NCBI RefSeq assembly: GCF_007859915.1
Contig: NZ_SJPM01000001.1
Location: 49,492 to 113,491 of the forward strand
Origin: Neorhodopirellula pilleata
GTDB taxonomy: Bacteria; Planctomycetota; Planctomycetia; Pirellulales; Pirellulaceae
Direction of reading: 5' to 3'
Length of the DNA stretch: 64,000 bases
Position numbers and translations under genes: made by a program. The notes beneath the pieces were generated by a model. It made no database searches. It had not been told where the DNA came from and worked only from the letters and a program-made list of their open reading frames with translations. Shown here piece by piece: positions 42,601-50,875 of this stretch (position 1 is its first letter; each line of letters starts with the position of its first letter).

Positions 42601-42857
42601 TGATCGACGACGTGCGGTTGGTCAATCGTGCGATCGGCGAAGAAGAAATCCTTTACACGACCGAAAAGGTGATTCCCGGATTGATCGGTTTTTGGCAATT
42701 CGAAGTCGATCCCGGCGTGATGGAAAACACTGTCACCGACGAGCTCCCCATCGTCGCCCGAGGCGATTCGATCATCGTCCTAAGTCCCCAAGAATCCGCG
42801 TTAGTTGATTTCTGCCACGCGCTACTGAACTCGAACGAGTTCCTATACATAAACTAA
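39639..42857 (+). CDS. PSD1-type DUF1549/DUF1553 protein with c-type heme motifs and inserted LamG domain
   Basis: 1072 residues. The N-terminus is a signal peptide (LLVMAGFLSVGSVHSA). CFECH at 50-54 starts a planctomycete cytochrome c-type domain (EHCFECHSEDEASGELRLDS). DUF1549 follows (about 165-370) with a second CxxCH, LQCAKCHNHKFDPLLQKDYF, near 351. A helical linker (about 385-510) leads to DUF1553 (about 545-790), with RRTALAKWITDPANPLTARV and NRVWQLHFGRGLANTSDF-like text. A LamG/concanavalin-like domain (about 808-1020) is inserted before the final DUF1553 block LNSNEFLYIN. The role is unproven; family members sit with DUF1501 partners, as here. It overlaps the FecR stop by four bases. 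Confidence 0.92.
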   Translation: MRHLILQSIQRTLLVMAGFLSVGSVHSADIPSQHVTFFENKVRPLLAEHCFECHSEDEASGELRLDSFGDMLLGGESGAAIVPGKPGESVLIEAINYESFEMPPDEKLSDADIETLTRWVAIGAPWPGADPNAPVRKREHFDEQDRAWWAIQPITAQAPPRAEAKWADWARNEIDLFTLAKMQSEGLTPAPEASRRDLVRRVYLQTVGLPPTPEQVDEFLNDPPEDAYDRLVDRLLESKGYGEHVARQWLDLARYAESDGYRADEYRPHAWRYRDYVIKSFNDDKPYDRFVQEQLAADEMFPDDLDAQVGLTFLRHWVYEWNIRDAPTQWNTIIEDLTDTTADVFLGLGLQCAKCHNHKFDPLLQKDYFRLRAFFDPVMPVDLPWATNDQIERYQQALAKWEANTQTIRDQIAEIENPYREKYRNIAIDRFPEDVQAIARKATEDRTPYEAQIAYLVQRQVQEEYDRLNSYIKADDKEKLVVLRKQLSEYDANKPAALPVIMAVRDQSKTPPPTVIPKRKNDLILPGIPTILTPEPMPIESVSETSTGRRTALAKWITDPANPLTARVIANRVWQLHFGRGLAANTSDFGVLGGPPTHPELLDWLATQLVTDGWSLKALHRRVLLSATFRQSTEHPQFTAYSTIDPANDYYWRRNTTRLSAEQIRDSLLAVSGKLKDRNGGGGVHGDSPYRSVYMQVRRNSPDELLASFDLPLFFNSNSSRNTTTTPIQSLLMFNSDRMLGHARKFAQRISSQSDQLEDQIASAWNLAFARPPTKGETQASLAFIKTQTDRLRAIESKKQEQTTAIETSKLPYRDGQAVKFAVKDPTLQLIVHDDERLNVSDFTVEAFFQLQSVDNGGEVRTLVAKWNRSKDKTGWRFGVTGKGSRRKPQTLVLQAFGKLQNGKVGEAAIFSDQHIEMDTPYYASASVKLATGDQPGTVTFFLKDLSNDDEPLGTAVIEHTLAGDIGNASPLTIGRVAGNQPAVFDGLIDDVRLVNRAIGEEEILYTTEKVIPGLIGFWQFEVDPGVMENTVTDELPIVARGDSIIVLSPQESALVDFCHALLNSNEFLYIN

Positions 42858-42932
42858 CCCCAACTCTTCACTCTTCACTCTTCACTCGCCACTCGCCACT
42901 CGCCACTCGCCTCTCGCCTCTCGCCACTAACC
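42858..42932 (+). repeat. Tandem heptamers (ACTCTTC / ACTCGCC) before the DUF1501 gene
   Basis: The 75-bp gap between the PSD1-type and DUF1501 genes is almost entirely 7-base units: about three ACTCTTC followed by about six ACTCGCC/CTCTCGC variants. They run to within a few bases of the ATG, leaving no standard ribosome-binding site. The first unit is the same heptamer found before pyrD. Confidence 0.85.
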
Positions 42933-44381
42933 ATGCACACCTACTACCCCACCACTCGTCGAGAATTCCTTGCCAAGAGCGGAGCCGGATTCGGAGCGGT
43001 CGCGCTCGCGGGGATGATGGCCAAATCCCAGGCGGCCACGTCATCGGTACCGGGCCGAGCGAACGCGGACGGGGAGTCGCTCAATCTACTTTCGCCCAAG
43101 ACGCCGCATCACCAGCCCACCGCCAAACGAGTGATCTTCCTGTTCATGGAAGGCGGACCGAGCCACTTGGACTTGTTCGATCCGAAGCCGTTACTCAATG
43201 AACTGGCCGGCCAAACGATTCCGGAAAGCTTCGGCGAAGTCATCACGGCGATGGGTGAGATGAAATCACCGTTGTTGGCTTGCAAACGCAAATGGAAACA
43301 ACATGGCGAAGGCGGGCTGTGGATCTCCGACTGGCTGCCCAACATTGCCGAGTGCGCCGACGACCTCGCCGTGATCCGCTCCTGCGTCGCCAACGGAATT
43401 AACCACTCCGCCGGTGTTTGCCAAATGAATACGTGTTCGATCCTCAGTGGTCGGCCCTCGCTCGGAGGTTGGGTTTCGTACGGTTTAGGCAGCGAGAACG
43501 AAAACTTGCCCTCGTTTGTCGTCATGCAAGACAATCAAGCGTCCGTCGTCAACGGACCTCGAAACTGGGGAGCGGGTTTCATGCCGGCCGCTTACCAAGG
43601 GGTGCGCTTGAGCGAAGGCACGCAGCCGATCGCTTACCTGAACTCACCGGAAGGTTTCACCAAAGACCGTCAACTGTCCAAGCTTGATTTCCTCAATCAA
43701 ATCAACCGCAATTACGCCGAGCAGCATCCCGAACAGTCTGAACTGGAGGCCCGCATCGCCAGTTACGAACTCGCGTTTCGCATGCAAGCGGACGCCCCCG
43801 ACGCGATCGACTTAAGCGACGAATCCGAAGAGACGCTCGAGATGTATGGCATCAACGATAAGGCGACCGCGAGTTATGGACGATTGTGCTTACTCGGGCG
43901 GCGTCTCGCCGAACGGGACGTCCGGTTCATCCAACTCTACAGCGGAGCGGGTTCGAAATGGGACTCACACAGTAACATGGAAACGAACCACGGAAACATG
44001 TGCCGCAGCATGGACCGACCGGTCGCGGCATTGCTCAAGGATCTAAAACAGCGAGGCATGCTGGACGACACTCTCGTCGTGTGGGGCGGCGAATTCGGCC
44101 GAACTCCGATGAGCGAGAAAGGCGACGGACGAGATCACAATCCCTCCGGGTTCACGATGTGGATGGCCGGCGGCGGTGTCCAAGGCGGCCAAGTCATCGG
44201 CGAAACCGACGACCTGGGTCTGCACGCCACCGTCGATCGGCAACACGTTCAAGATCTCCACGCGAGCATCCTGCACCTGCTCGGCATCGACAACATGAAA
44301 CTCACCTACGAACACAAAGGCCGCCCCGAGCGACCGACTATCAACGAGGGGCGGTTTTGTGAACGATTGGTGACGGGATAG
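42933..44381 (+). CDS. DUF1501 domain protein with Tat-type signal (PSD1 partner)
   Basis: 482 residues. TTRREFLAKSGAGFGAVALA at about 8-27 is a twin-arginine signal. Typical DUF1501 blocks follow: FLFMEGGPSHLDLFDPKP near 68, ADDLAVIRSCVANGINHSAG near 145, VWGGEFGRTPMSEKGDGRDHN near 390 and HASILHLLGID near 450. Together with the preceding PSD1-type gene it forms the pair seen very often in planctomycetes, and it is the last plus-strand gene of the sigma/FecR cluster. It lacks the translational overlap seen between the earlier genes because of the heptamer tract. The activity is unknown; the fold is alkaline-phosphatase-like. Confidence 0.93.
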   Translation: MHTYYPTTRREFLAKSGAGFGAVALAGMMAKSQAATSSVPGRANADGESLNLLSPKTPHHQPTAKRVIFLFMEGGPSHLDLFDPKPLLNELAGQTIPESFGEVITAMGEMKSPLLACKRKWKQHGEGGLWISDWLPNIAECADDLAVIRSCVANGINHSAGVCQMNTCSILSGRPSLGGWVSYGLGSENENLPSFVVMQDNQASVVNGPRNWGAGFMPAAYQGVRLSEGTQPIAYLNSPEGFTKDRQLSKLDFLNQINRNYAEQHPEQSELEARIASYELAFRMQADAPDAIDLSDESEETLEMYGINDKATASYGRLCLLGRRLAERDVRFIQLYSGAGSKWDSHSNMETNHGNMCRSMDRPVAALLKDLKQRGMLDDTLVVWGGEFGRTPMSEKGDGRDHNPSGFTMWMAGGGVQGGQVIGETDDLGLHATVDRQHVQDLHASILHLLGIDNMKLTYEHKGRPERPTINEGRFCERLVTG

Positions 44382-44383
44382 GA

Positions 44384-45859
44384 CTACAGTTCACTCACCG
44401 TCGGGATCTGGAACTCCGGATTATTGGGGTCCTTCAATAGCACATTCGCTTGGTCGGCATGATCCCCGGTGTGTCGTTCGGTTTCGGGGTCGAAGTTCAA
44501 CATCGGGCCGACCGTGTATTTCGCCGATTCAGGAACACCGACACCGTCTCGCATGACCTCGTGGAGTTTGTTGAAGTGCGTTTGCGCGTCTTCGTTGTCG
44601 CCGAATTGTCCGGCTTCGGCGGAGAAGGGAACTTCGTGACCCAAGCGATAGGAGTTGTTCATCAGGTGACCGAGGACGCAACCGTAGTGTGCGTCCAAGG
44701 CGTTCCCGTTGGCCATCTTGGGATCATTCGCACGAACCGCCGCGATGAACGACTTCCAGTTTCCGCCGGGCGTCACTTGCCCCTTTTCGAGCTTCAGGTC
44801 TTCGGGTGCTTTCGCGCCCGGGCGGAGGATCTTGTAACGCCCTTCACCGGTGATCACGCTGCCGTCTTCGAGATAGTATTCGTTATATACCTGGTTCTTA
44901 TAGCCTTTGTAATTCACGTTGCGAACGTTGAAGAACACCATTTGCCCGTTCGGGTATTCGGCCATCGCGAACATCGTATTGGGCGTTTCACCTTGGTCGT
45001 CCCACTGAAACCGGCCACCGATCGCCATCGCGCGGACCGGGTGTGTTTGGTCGTCGTCGATCGCCCACCGTGCGACATCGAGTTGATGGGTGCCTTGGTT
45101 ATTCAGATCGCCGTTGCCGGTTTCCCAGAACCAGTGCCAATTGTAGGGATGATAATTGCCGTGGTATTGATCGATGACGGCCGGCCCCTTCCACATTTCC
45201 CAGTTCAGGTTCGGCGGAGGCGTTCCGACTTCTTTGTTGCCGATGCCGCCCCGAGGTTTACAGCAATAGCCGTACGCGATCTTCAATCGCGGCAGTTTTC
45301 CTGACTTGAGAGCCTCATGCAAACCGGCGATCCCGGCATCGCTGCGACGTTGGGTTCCATGCTGAACGACGACGCCGTATTTCTTTTGTGCCTCGACGGC
45401 GACACGTCCTTCGACCACGTCATGGCTCATCGGTTTTTCAACGTACACGTGCTTGCCGGCTTGTGCGGCGCGAATCGTGATCAGCGAGTGCCAGTGGTTG
45501 GGCGTGGCTACGGAGATCGCATCGAGTGAGGGGTCGTCGAGCGCCTCACGGAAATCCGCGACGCCGCGGGTATTGAAACTTCCCGTTGTGCGGCTTTCGA
45601 TTCCTTTTAGTCCACGAGCGAGCACTTTATCATCCGGATCGATCGCGTACGCGACTTCGGTATTCTCGGACCCCATCCATCCACTCAAATGACTTTGCCC
45701 ACGACCGTTCAAACCAGCCACCGCAATCCGAACACGGTCGTTGGCCCCTTTGATTCCTCCGGATGCTTTGGTTCCCAAAATTAGGAATGAGCCAGCCGTC
45801 GCCGATGTGATTTTCAAAAACCTGCGGCGATCGTTTTGCGGGTTGCGCTGTTGTGTCAT
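44384..45859 (-). CDS. Exported Gfo/Idh/MocA-family oxidoreductase
   Basis: 491 residues. An N-terminal Tat-type signal (NDRRRFLKITSATAGSFLIL) precedes the Rossmann domain: VRIAVAGLNGRGQSHLSG near 41, VATPNHWHSLITIRAAQAGK near 115 and HVYVEKPMSHDV near 136, where the Lys of EKP is catalytic in the family. The C-terminal alpha/beta domain contains WHWFWETGNGDLNNQGTHQL and DVARWAI near 245. These enzymes oxidise or epimerise sugars with NAD(P); an exported form with bound cofactor is common in planctomycetes. It ends two bases after the DUF1501 stop on the opposite strand, so it is convergent with the sigma/FecR/PSD1 cluster rather than part of it. Confidence 0.92.
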   Translation of the reverse strand: MTQQRNPQNDRRRFLKITSATAGSFLILGTKASGGIKGANDRVRIAVAGLNGRGQSHLSGWMGSENTEVAYAIDPDDKVLARGLKGIESRTTGSFNTRGVADFREALDDPSLDAISVATPNHWHSLITIRAAQAGKHVYVEKPMSHDVVEGRVAVEAQKKYGVVVQHGTQRRSDAGIAGLHEALKSGKLPRLKIAYGYCCKPRGGIGNKEVGTPPPNLNWEMWKGPAVIDQYHGNYHPYNWHWFWETGNGDLNNQGTHQLDVARWAIDDDQTHPVRAMAIGGRFQWDDQGETPNTMFAMAEYPNGQMVFFNVRNVNYKGYKNQVYNEYYLEDGSVITGEGRYKILRPGAKAPEDLKLEKGQVTPGGNWKSFIAAVRANDPKMANGNALDAHYGCVLGHLMNNSYRLGHEVPFSAEAGQFGDNEDAQTHFNKLHEVMRDGVGVPESAKYTVGPMLNFDPETERHTGDHADQANVLLKDPNNPEFQIPTVSEL

Positions 45860-46080
45860 CGGATCGGAAACTCCTGTACGGGCGTTTTAGTGTGAAATAC
45901 GAAGCCAATAGCTTAACCAAATCGAGTTGCGACGTCAGCCGAACGGAATCTTCTCGTTTTCAGAATGCATTCTGGTTACAACTTCCCTACCGCGTGAACA
46001 TTGAATGCTCCGAGAGCGAAATGAATAAGGTTAGATGTCCGGAATGCCACTTGCTTGCCTAAACATCGCGGGAACACGAC

Positions 46081-46138
46081 GAGGTGGCGACTTTCAGTCG
46101 CCAAGTTCTGAAACGGCGACTAAAAGTCGCCGCCACCG
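46081..46138. repeat. Small hairpin with GGCGACTTT/AAAGTCGCC arms
   Basis: GGTGGCGACTTTCAGTCGCC faces GGCGACTAAAAGTCGCCGCC-type sequence around a 12-nt loop, 12 bases before the P-ATPase start. A half copy of the same motif (GGCGGCGACTTTCAGCCGCC) lies near 19075. The other 220 bases of this divergent gap show nothing else I can name. Confidence 0.7.
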
Positions 46139-46150
46139 ACGGGAACAGTT

Positions 46151-48544
46151 ATGATCACTACACAAATCACCGTCACTGATCCGGTCTGCGGGATGGCCGT
46201 TGATCCGAGTAGCTCGCGACGTAGCGAACACGAAGGGAGGTCGTACTTCTTTTGCTGCGCCGGATGCCAAACGAAGTTTGAAAGCGATCCGGCGGGGGTG
46301 CTGGCGGCGAGGGCGGAAAAGGAAGCCGCCAAGAAGCTTGGCGTCGATGAATCGACGTCGTGCTGCGGTGGAGGTGGTCGGCATGGAGGATCATCGAGCA
46401 AAGCGAGTGGTTCGGCGGCCGATCCGGGAGCGATTTATACTTGCCCGATGCACTTGGAGATCGAACAGGTAGGGCCCGGCGATTGCCCGATCTGCGGAAT
46501 GGATTTGGAGCCCAAGTTCGTCGATATGGCCGATCACGGCGACGACGAACAGTACGCCGACATGAAACGCCGGTTTTGGGTCGGCGTCGTTTTGTCGGTA
46601 CCACTGTTAATCATTGCCATGGGACCAATGGTGGGCCTTCGCATCGCGGAATCGATGAGCCCCCAAGTGTTCGGGTGGTTGCAATGGGCGCTCGCGACCC
46701 CGGTGGTATTTTGGTGCGGATGGCCGCTATTGGTTCGCGGGGTGAAGTCGTTTCGCAGCATGAACCTGAACATGTTCTCGCTGATCGCGGTGGGAACCTT
46801 GACGGCGTATCTGTTCAGCTTCGTCGTCGTCGTGTTGCCCGGCGTCGTGCCGGAAGCATTTTATGAAAACGGTGTCGCACCTTTATACTTCGAGGCCGCC
46901 GCGGTCATTATCACGCTGGTGCTATTGGGACAAGTCTTGGAACTGCGGGCACGTCAACAAACCGGCGGAGCAATCCGTGAATTGATGCAATTGACACCGC
47001 AGACGGCAACACGAATCACCGACGATGGTGATGAGGAAGTGCCACTGGATTCCGTCCAGAAGGGGGATCGTCTCCGCATCAGGCCGGGCGAAAAAGTTCC
47101 CGTTGATGGTCGCGTGGTCAGCGGGTCGAGTCGTATCGACGAGTCGATGCTAACGGGTGAGCCGATGCCGGTTGCCAAAGTCGGCGGCGACGAGATTACC
47201 GGCGGAACTTTGAACCAAACCGGCGCGTTGGTGATGGAGGCGGTTGGCGTGGGAGGCGATACGGTCTTGAATCGAATCGTGCAGATGGTTGCCGATGCGC
47301 AGCGGAGTCGGGCACCGATTCAGAAGCTCGTTGATGTGGTCGCTCGTTACTTTGTGCCGACCGTGATCGGTTGTTCGATCGCCGCGTTCGTCGGTTGGGC
47401 CGTGTGGGGACCGGAGCCACAGTTGGCTCACGCCTTGGTCGCTGCGGTCGCGGTCTTGATCATTGCATGTCCCTGTGCGTTGGGGTTGGCGACACCGATG
47501 TCGGTGATGGTCGGAGTCGGTCGCGGGGCGAAAGAAGGCGTGTTGATTAAGAATGCCGAAGTCTTGGAAGTGATGGAGAAAGTCGACACCATCGTCGTCG
47601 ACAAGACAGGGACATTGACGCAAGGCCGCCCCGAAGTCACGGCGATCGAAGCGTTAGGGGATTGGAACGCGAATGATGTCTTGGCGATCGCCGCATCGGT
47701 GGAAACTCAGAGCGAGCATCCGCTGGCGCAGGCGGTGGTGCGCCGGGCCAGAGCGGATGGATTGAAACCTATCGAAGCGATCGATTTCAATAGCATCACC
47801 GGTCGGGGCGTGCGCGCCCGCGTTGGCAATCAAGAGGTCATGATCGGCAATGCCGACTGGCTGGAGCAACAAGGAATTGCGAATGTGGACGAGGGGCGAG
47901 CCAAGGCTGGCTTGTATCAATCCGAAGGAGCAACGGTGGTCATCGTAGCGATCGATCAATCGCTTGCCGCCGTTTTGGCGATCACCGATCCGATTAAAGA
48001 AAGCACGCCCAGTGCCTTGAAAACCCTGCATGAACTCGGCCTGAAGGTGATCATGCTCACCGGCGACGCTCAGCCGACCGCTCGAGCGGTCGCGACCAAG
48101 TTGGGCATCGACGAATTTCACGCGGGCGTCTCGCCATCGGAGAAACACGACTTCGTCCGCAAGCTAAAGGCCGAAGGCAAGACGGTCGCGATGTGCGGCG
48201 ACGGGATTAACGATGCCCCGGCTCTCGCCGAAGCGAACGTCGGAATCGCGATGGGGACGGGCACGGGCGTGGCGATCGAATCGGCAGGGGTGACCTTGGT
48301 CGGCGGCGACTTACGCGGGGTCGCAGCGGCGTGCCATTTGAGCCGCAAGACGATGAGCAATATTCGCCAAAACCTTTTTTTTGCATTCATCTACAATGCA
48401 TTGGGGATTCCGATCGCAGCCGGACTCTTGTATCCGTTTTTCGGTCTGCTACTGAGCCCGATGATCGCGGCGGCGGCGATGAGCCTGAGCAGCGTATCGG
48501 TGATCGCCAACGCGTTGAGACTCCGGTCGGCGGAACTGAGTTAG
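46151..48544 (+). CDS. Copper-type P1B-ATPase with YHS and heavy-metal-binding N-terminal domains
   Basis: 797 residues. It begins with a YHS domain (about 8-50; [11 protein letters not shown] and [17 protein letters not shown]), a Cys/Gly-rich linker ([15 protein letters not shown]), and then a heavy-metal-binding domain (about 95-123; [20 protein letters not shown] and GMDLEP). Eight membrane helices follow. Core P-type motifs are TGEP near 335, the metal-site [12 protein letters not shown] near 437, phosphorylation DKTGTLTQG near 482, SEHPLAQAV near 520 and [10 protein letters not shown] near 682. CPC plus this N-terminus indicates copper or silver transport, with export from the cytosol most likely. 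No CueR/CopY-type regulator or copper chaperone is adjacent. It is probably a single-gene unit ending at repeat R1 copy B. Confidence 0.95.
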   Translation: MITTQITVTDPVCGMAVDPSSSRRSEHEGRSYFFCCAGCQTKFESDPAGVLAARAEKEAAKKLGVDESTSCCGGGGRHGGSSSKASGSAADPGAIYTCPMHLEIEQVGPGDCPICGMDLEPKFVDMADHGDDEQYADMKRRFWVGVVLSVPLLIIAMGPMVGLRIAESMSPQVFGWLQWALATPVVFWCGWPLLVRGVKSFRSMNLNMFSLIAVGTLTAYLFSFVVVVLPGVVPEAFYENGVAPLYFEAAAVIITLVLLGQVLELRARQQTGGAIRELMQLTPQTATRITDDGDEEVPLDSVQKGDRLRIRPGEKVPVDGRVVSGSSRIDESMLTGEPMPVAKVGGDEITGGTLNQTGALVMEAVGVGGDTVLNRIVQMVADAQRSRAPIQKLVDVVARYFVPTVIGCSIAAFVGWAVWGPEPQLAHALVAAVAVLIIACPCALGLATPMSVMVGVGRGAKEGVLIKNAEVLEVMEKVDTIVVDKTGTLTQGRPEVTAIEALGDWNANDVLAIAASVETQSEHPLAQAVVRRARADGLKPIEAIDFNSITGRGVRARVGNQEVMIGNADWLEQQGIANVDEGRAKAGLYQSEGATVVIVAIDQSLAAVLAITDPIKESTPSALKTLHELGLKVIMLTGDAQPTARAVATKLGIDEFHAGVSPSEKHDFVRKLKAEGKTVAMCGDGINDAPALAEANVGIAMGTGTGVAIESAGVTLVGGDLRGVAAACHLSRKTMSNIRQNLFFAFIYNALGIPIAAGLLYPFFGLLLSPMIAAAAMSLSSVSVIANALRLRSAELS

Positions 48545-48557
48545 GTAATCGTTCCCA

Positions 48558-48710
48558 GTCTCTCGCCCTTTTTATAGGCCACAAGTCCTCATGGATTGCT
48601 CCCCTGCCAGCTCGTCTGGCAGGAAGCAGAGGCTGGCAAGCTAGACTTCACCCACGAGACGAGCTCGTGGGGGTCAAAAAAGATGTGGCCTATCAAGAGG
48701 GCGGGAGCCT
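48558..48710 (+). repeat. Branched palindromic repeat R1, copy B (short form, core missing)
   Basis: Outer arms end in TTATAGGCCACA on the left and TGTGGCCTATCAAGAGGG on the right. Both small hairpins are present (48604-48622 and 48651-48671). The central long palindrome found in copies A and C is absent: the sequence passes directly from AAGCTAGAC to TTCACCCACGAG. It lies between the convergent P-ATPase and pectate lyase genes. Confidence 0.88.
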
Positions 48711-48761
48711 AGCAACCAGGGCTATCGCTCAACGAGCAGTGCGTGAGATGTTGCTTCAAGT

Positions 48762-50249
48762 CTAACGCTGGCCTGTCGACTGCGAAGCGGCAATGTACTT
48801 GGCCAATGTCGATAGGTTCCTAATGAAGGTGGAGCTGGAGATCACGGAAGTGACCTTCGCATCGGGATACTTTTTCATCGATCCGCGTTCCACCCAGGCA
48901 CCGCGTTCATCCAAAGCCGCGATAGCTCGCCGAGCATCCAGCGCCAACTCGTCGGTCATTTTGGGTGGTCGGCTTTGTTTGCTGGACCATAGCTTGTCTT
49001 TGGGCAACGATTCAACATCCTTCAACTCTCGGGCGATCCGATCCAACCCTGAAGTGGATGAAAAACTGTAGTGAGTCGGAAGGTCGGCATCGGAATAAGT
49101 CAACTCGTAGTTCTTGGTGAAGTACAACGGTCGGTTGGTTTGTAGTTCATAGAAGCGGGCTAACATTCCGTTGTCTAATAAGCTAGCTCGATAGTAAGGC
49201 AGTGCTGTTCGCACCGGCGTCAAGTAACGCTCATCGGCCGTGCGGCGGTAGAGCAGCAGGAGTGTCCGCATGACGCCTTGCGACTCGTTGCCACTGATCG
49301 CGGGCGGTTCGAATTTGCGAGCCCACGCCGGTTGCATCTCATGATTGTATTGCTGCGCCCAACCGGGCTGCGGAGCGGGCATCTGCGCTGAAATCAAGAA
49401 ATCGCCGCCACGTTTCGCCGACGCCAAATACCGATCATCTCCGTAGGCGTCCCAGGCTACGAACAGAGTCTCGATGAGATCGACCAGAGTGCTGTCGTTG
49501 AGCGTGTAGTAATTTGTGTACTTGACGTCTGGGAATACTCGCGACCACTCACTCGGATACGACGCCTGTCGCTTTTCCCGTACCGGGACGTCAAGCTGAC
49601 CGGGGCCTTCATACTTTTGCGGCCAAGCTCCGTTGGGGTACTGCGCCGCCAAAACGGCATCGAGCGCGTAGAGGGTCGCTTCATGCAGTCGACCATCCCG
49701 CTGTTGCAACGCCTCATCAAGTTTCACCAAGAATCGGATGACGGACTGCGATTTATCGTCATCGAAGGTGGTAATGTTGCGTCGGCCGGCGACGGCGTAT
49801 TTGTCGACGCGATAGGCGTATTTCTCGCGGTCTTTGGGTGCGAATTCGATCTGCTCGAACCAACCGCCCGAAATCATTTGGCCTTGCAGCAGGGCCTCAG
49901 CTGTTCGTTCGGCGGCGCTCAGCAAATCGCGTTCTCCAGTCAGCAGATAGGCATCCAAGTAGGCCGCACCCACGGCCGGCGTCGCGGGTGGTTCGATCCA
50001 AGCGGTTGTCGGACCGACAGCGGACTCGCCCTCGCGGAACGCTAAATCATCGCTGCATTGAAAGACATAACCACCACTCGTGGCGACTTGCGTACTGAAA
50101 AAATGGACCGCCCGTCGCATCGCCGATTTTGCTTCGGTGGGCGAGACTTGTGCCCAGCAAAAACGCCCAGGCAAAAGCATGGGTAATAACGAAGCGACCA
50201 TGAGCGTCGATAAGAAGCGACAAAGCTGGGGAGATCGAAGACGCTTCAT
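48762..50249 (-). CDS. Secreted pectate lyase-type polysaccharide lyase (PL10-like)
   Basis: 495 residues. A signal peptide (STLMVASLLPMLLPGRFCWA) directs export. The body is an alpha/alpha-barrel-like protein matching the pectic acid lyase family: AAQYPNGAWPQKYEGP near 210, TNYYTLNDSTLVDLIETLFV near 255, PGWAQQYNHEMQPAWARKFE near 310 and SGNESQGVMRTLLLLYRR near 335. These enzymes cleave polygalacturonate by beta-elimination with calcium. Planctomycetes of this type live on algal and plant polysaccharides, which fits. No carbohydrate transporter or sulfatase is adjacent. The gene is transcribed alone, with ATG at 50247-50249, towards repeat R1 copy B. Confidence 0.85.
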   Translation of the reverse strand: MKRLRSPQLCRFLSTLMVASLLPMLLPGRFCWAQVSPTEAKSAMRRAVHFFSTQVATSGGYVFQCSDDLAFREGESAVGPTTAWIEPPATPAVGAAYLDAYLLTGERDLLSAAERTAEALLQGQMISGGWFEQIEFAPKDREKYAYRVDKYAVAGRRNITTFDDDKSQSVIRFLVKLDEALQQRDGRLHEATLYALDAVLAAQYPNGAWPQKYEGPGQLDVPVREKRQASYPSEWSRVFPDVKYTNYYTLNDSTLVDLIETLFVAWDAYGDDRYLASAKRGGDFLISAQMPAPQPGWAQQYNHEMQPAWARKFEPPAISGNESQGVMRTLLLLYRRTADERYLTPVRTALPYYRASLLDNGMLARFYELQTNRPLYFTKNYELTYSDADLPTHYSFSSTSGLDRIARELKDVESLPKDKLWSSKQSRPPKMTDELALDARRAIAALDERGAWVERGSMKKYPDAKVTSVISSSTFIRNLSTLAKYIAASQSTGQR

Positions 50250-50689
50250 TTTCCGAGTACCAAGATAAAGGGAATCAATTCCTCTGCGGCTGAGTCACTG
50301 TCACAGTAGGACCGCAGGACAACATGATTTCGCCGAACAACATCCAGCCTAGCAGAACCGGCGAAGTTTTGTTTTCGCCACAGGCCACCTCTTATTGGTA
50401 ACCGCCACCCGCTTGATTTGCTACGTGACCTCGCAGATGCTATCGCCGACCCACCCGCCGAGCGGTAGCAACGCTTTCAAATGCCGATCACGCGGCGAGG
50501 CAGAGGGGTGCCCTGTTGGCGTCGTGTTGTTCTTGGGGGTTCCCTCGGTGGCTTACTTTTTCAATGCGATGTCCGTCGACGATCGCTGTCGGGAATTACT
50601 GGCGGGTTTTTGAAATGAATTCCTACGGTTTTGTAAGCGAACTGTCGGCTCCATTTTTGCTACCTTAAGTACTCCAAAGCTTGTTGCAT
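50250..50689. other. Intergenic stretch with no recognised feature
   Basis: 440 bases upstream of the pectate lyase gene. A 72-codon open frame at 50395-50613 exists but lacks a ribosome-binding site and has no protein-like pattern. T-runs near 50631 and 50655 could be promoter material for the lyase, but I cannot define boxes. Confidence 0.4.
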
Positions 50690-50818
50690 CTAGTGCTTCG
50701 TCAAAATTTAAATTTAGGGTTAGTGAAGTGAGCCGACGGCGCTAGCCGCGGGCATTGCTCGACGCCCGACGCTAGCGCGTTCGGCTCACCCTAAAATTAA
50801 ATTTTGTCGAAGCACTAG
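50690..50818. repeat. Long hairpin repeat R4 (MITE-like) directly upstream of the cytochrome gene
   Basis: 129 bp. The ends are CTAGTGCTTCGTCAAAATTT and AAATTTTGTCGAAGCACTAG. Pairing continues inwards through AAATTTAGGG / CCCTAAAATT and TGAGCCGA / TCGGCTCA to about 50 bp per arm, with a 9-nt insertion (about 50721-50729) in the left arm only. Both ends finish in CTAG. It encodes nothing and ends 58 bases before the likely start of the seven-heme cytochrome. Confidence 0.85.
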
Positions 50819-50875
50819 GTTCGTTTGATCCAACCCGGTATTGCAGAAAGACACTCCGCTGCAGGAAACAACACA

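Noticed and set aside
42858..42932. Possible CRISPR-like array
   Set aside because: The 7-base units are contiguous with no spacers and no cas genes are near; it is a simple tandem repeat.
50395..50613. 72-codon plus-strand open frame in the gap upstream of the pectate lyase gene
   Set aside because: No ribosome-binding site, uneven composition and no recognisable protein pattern.
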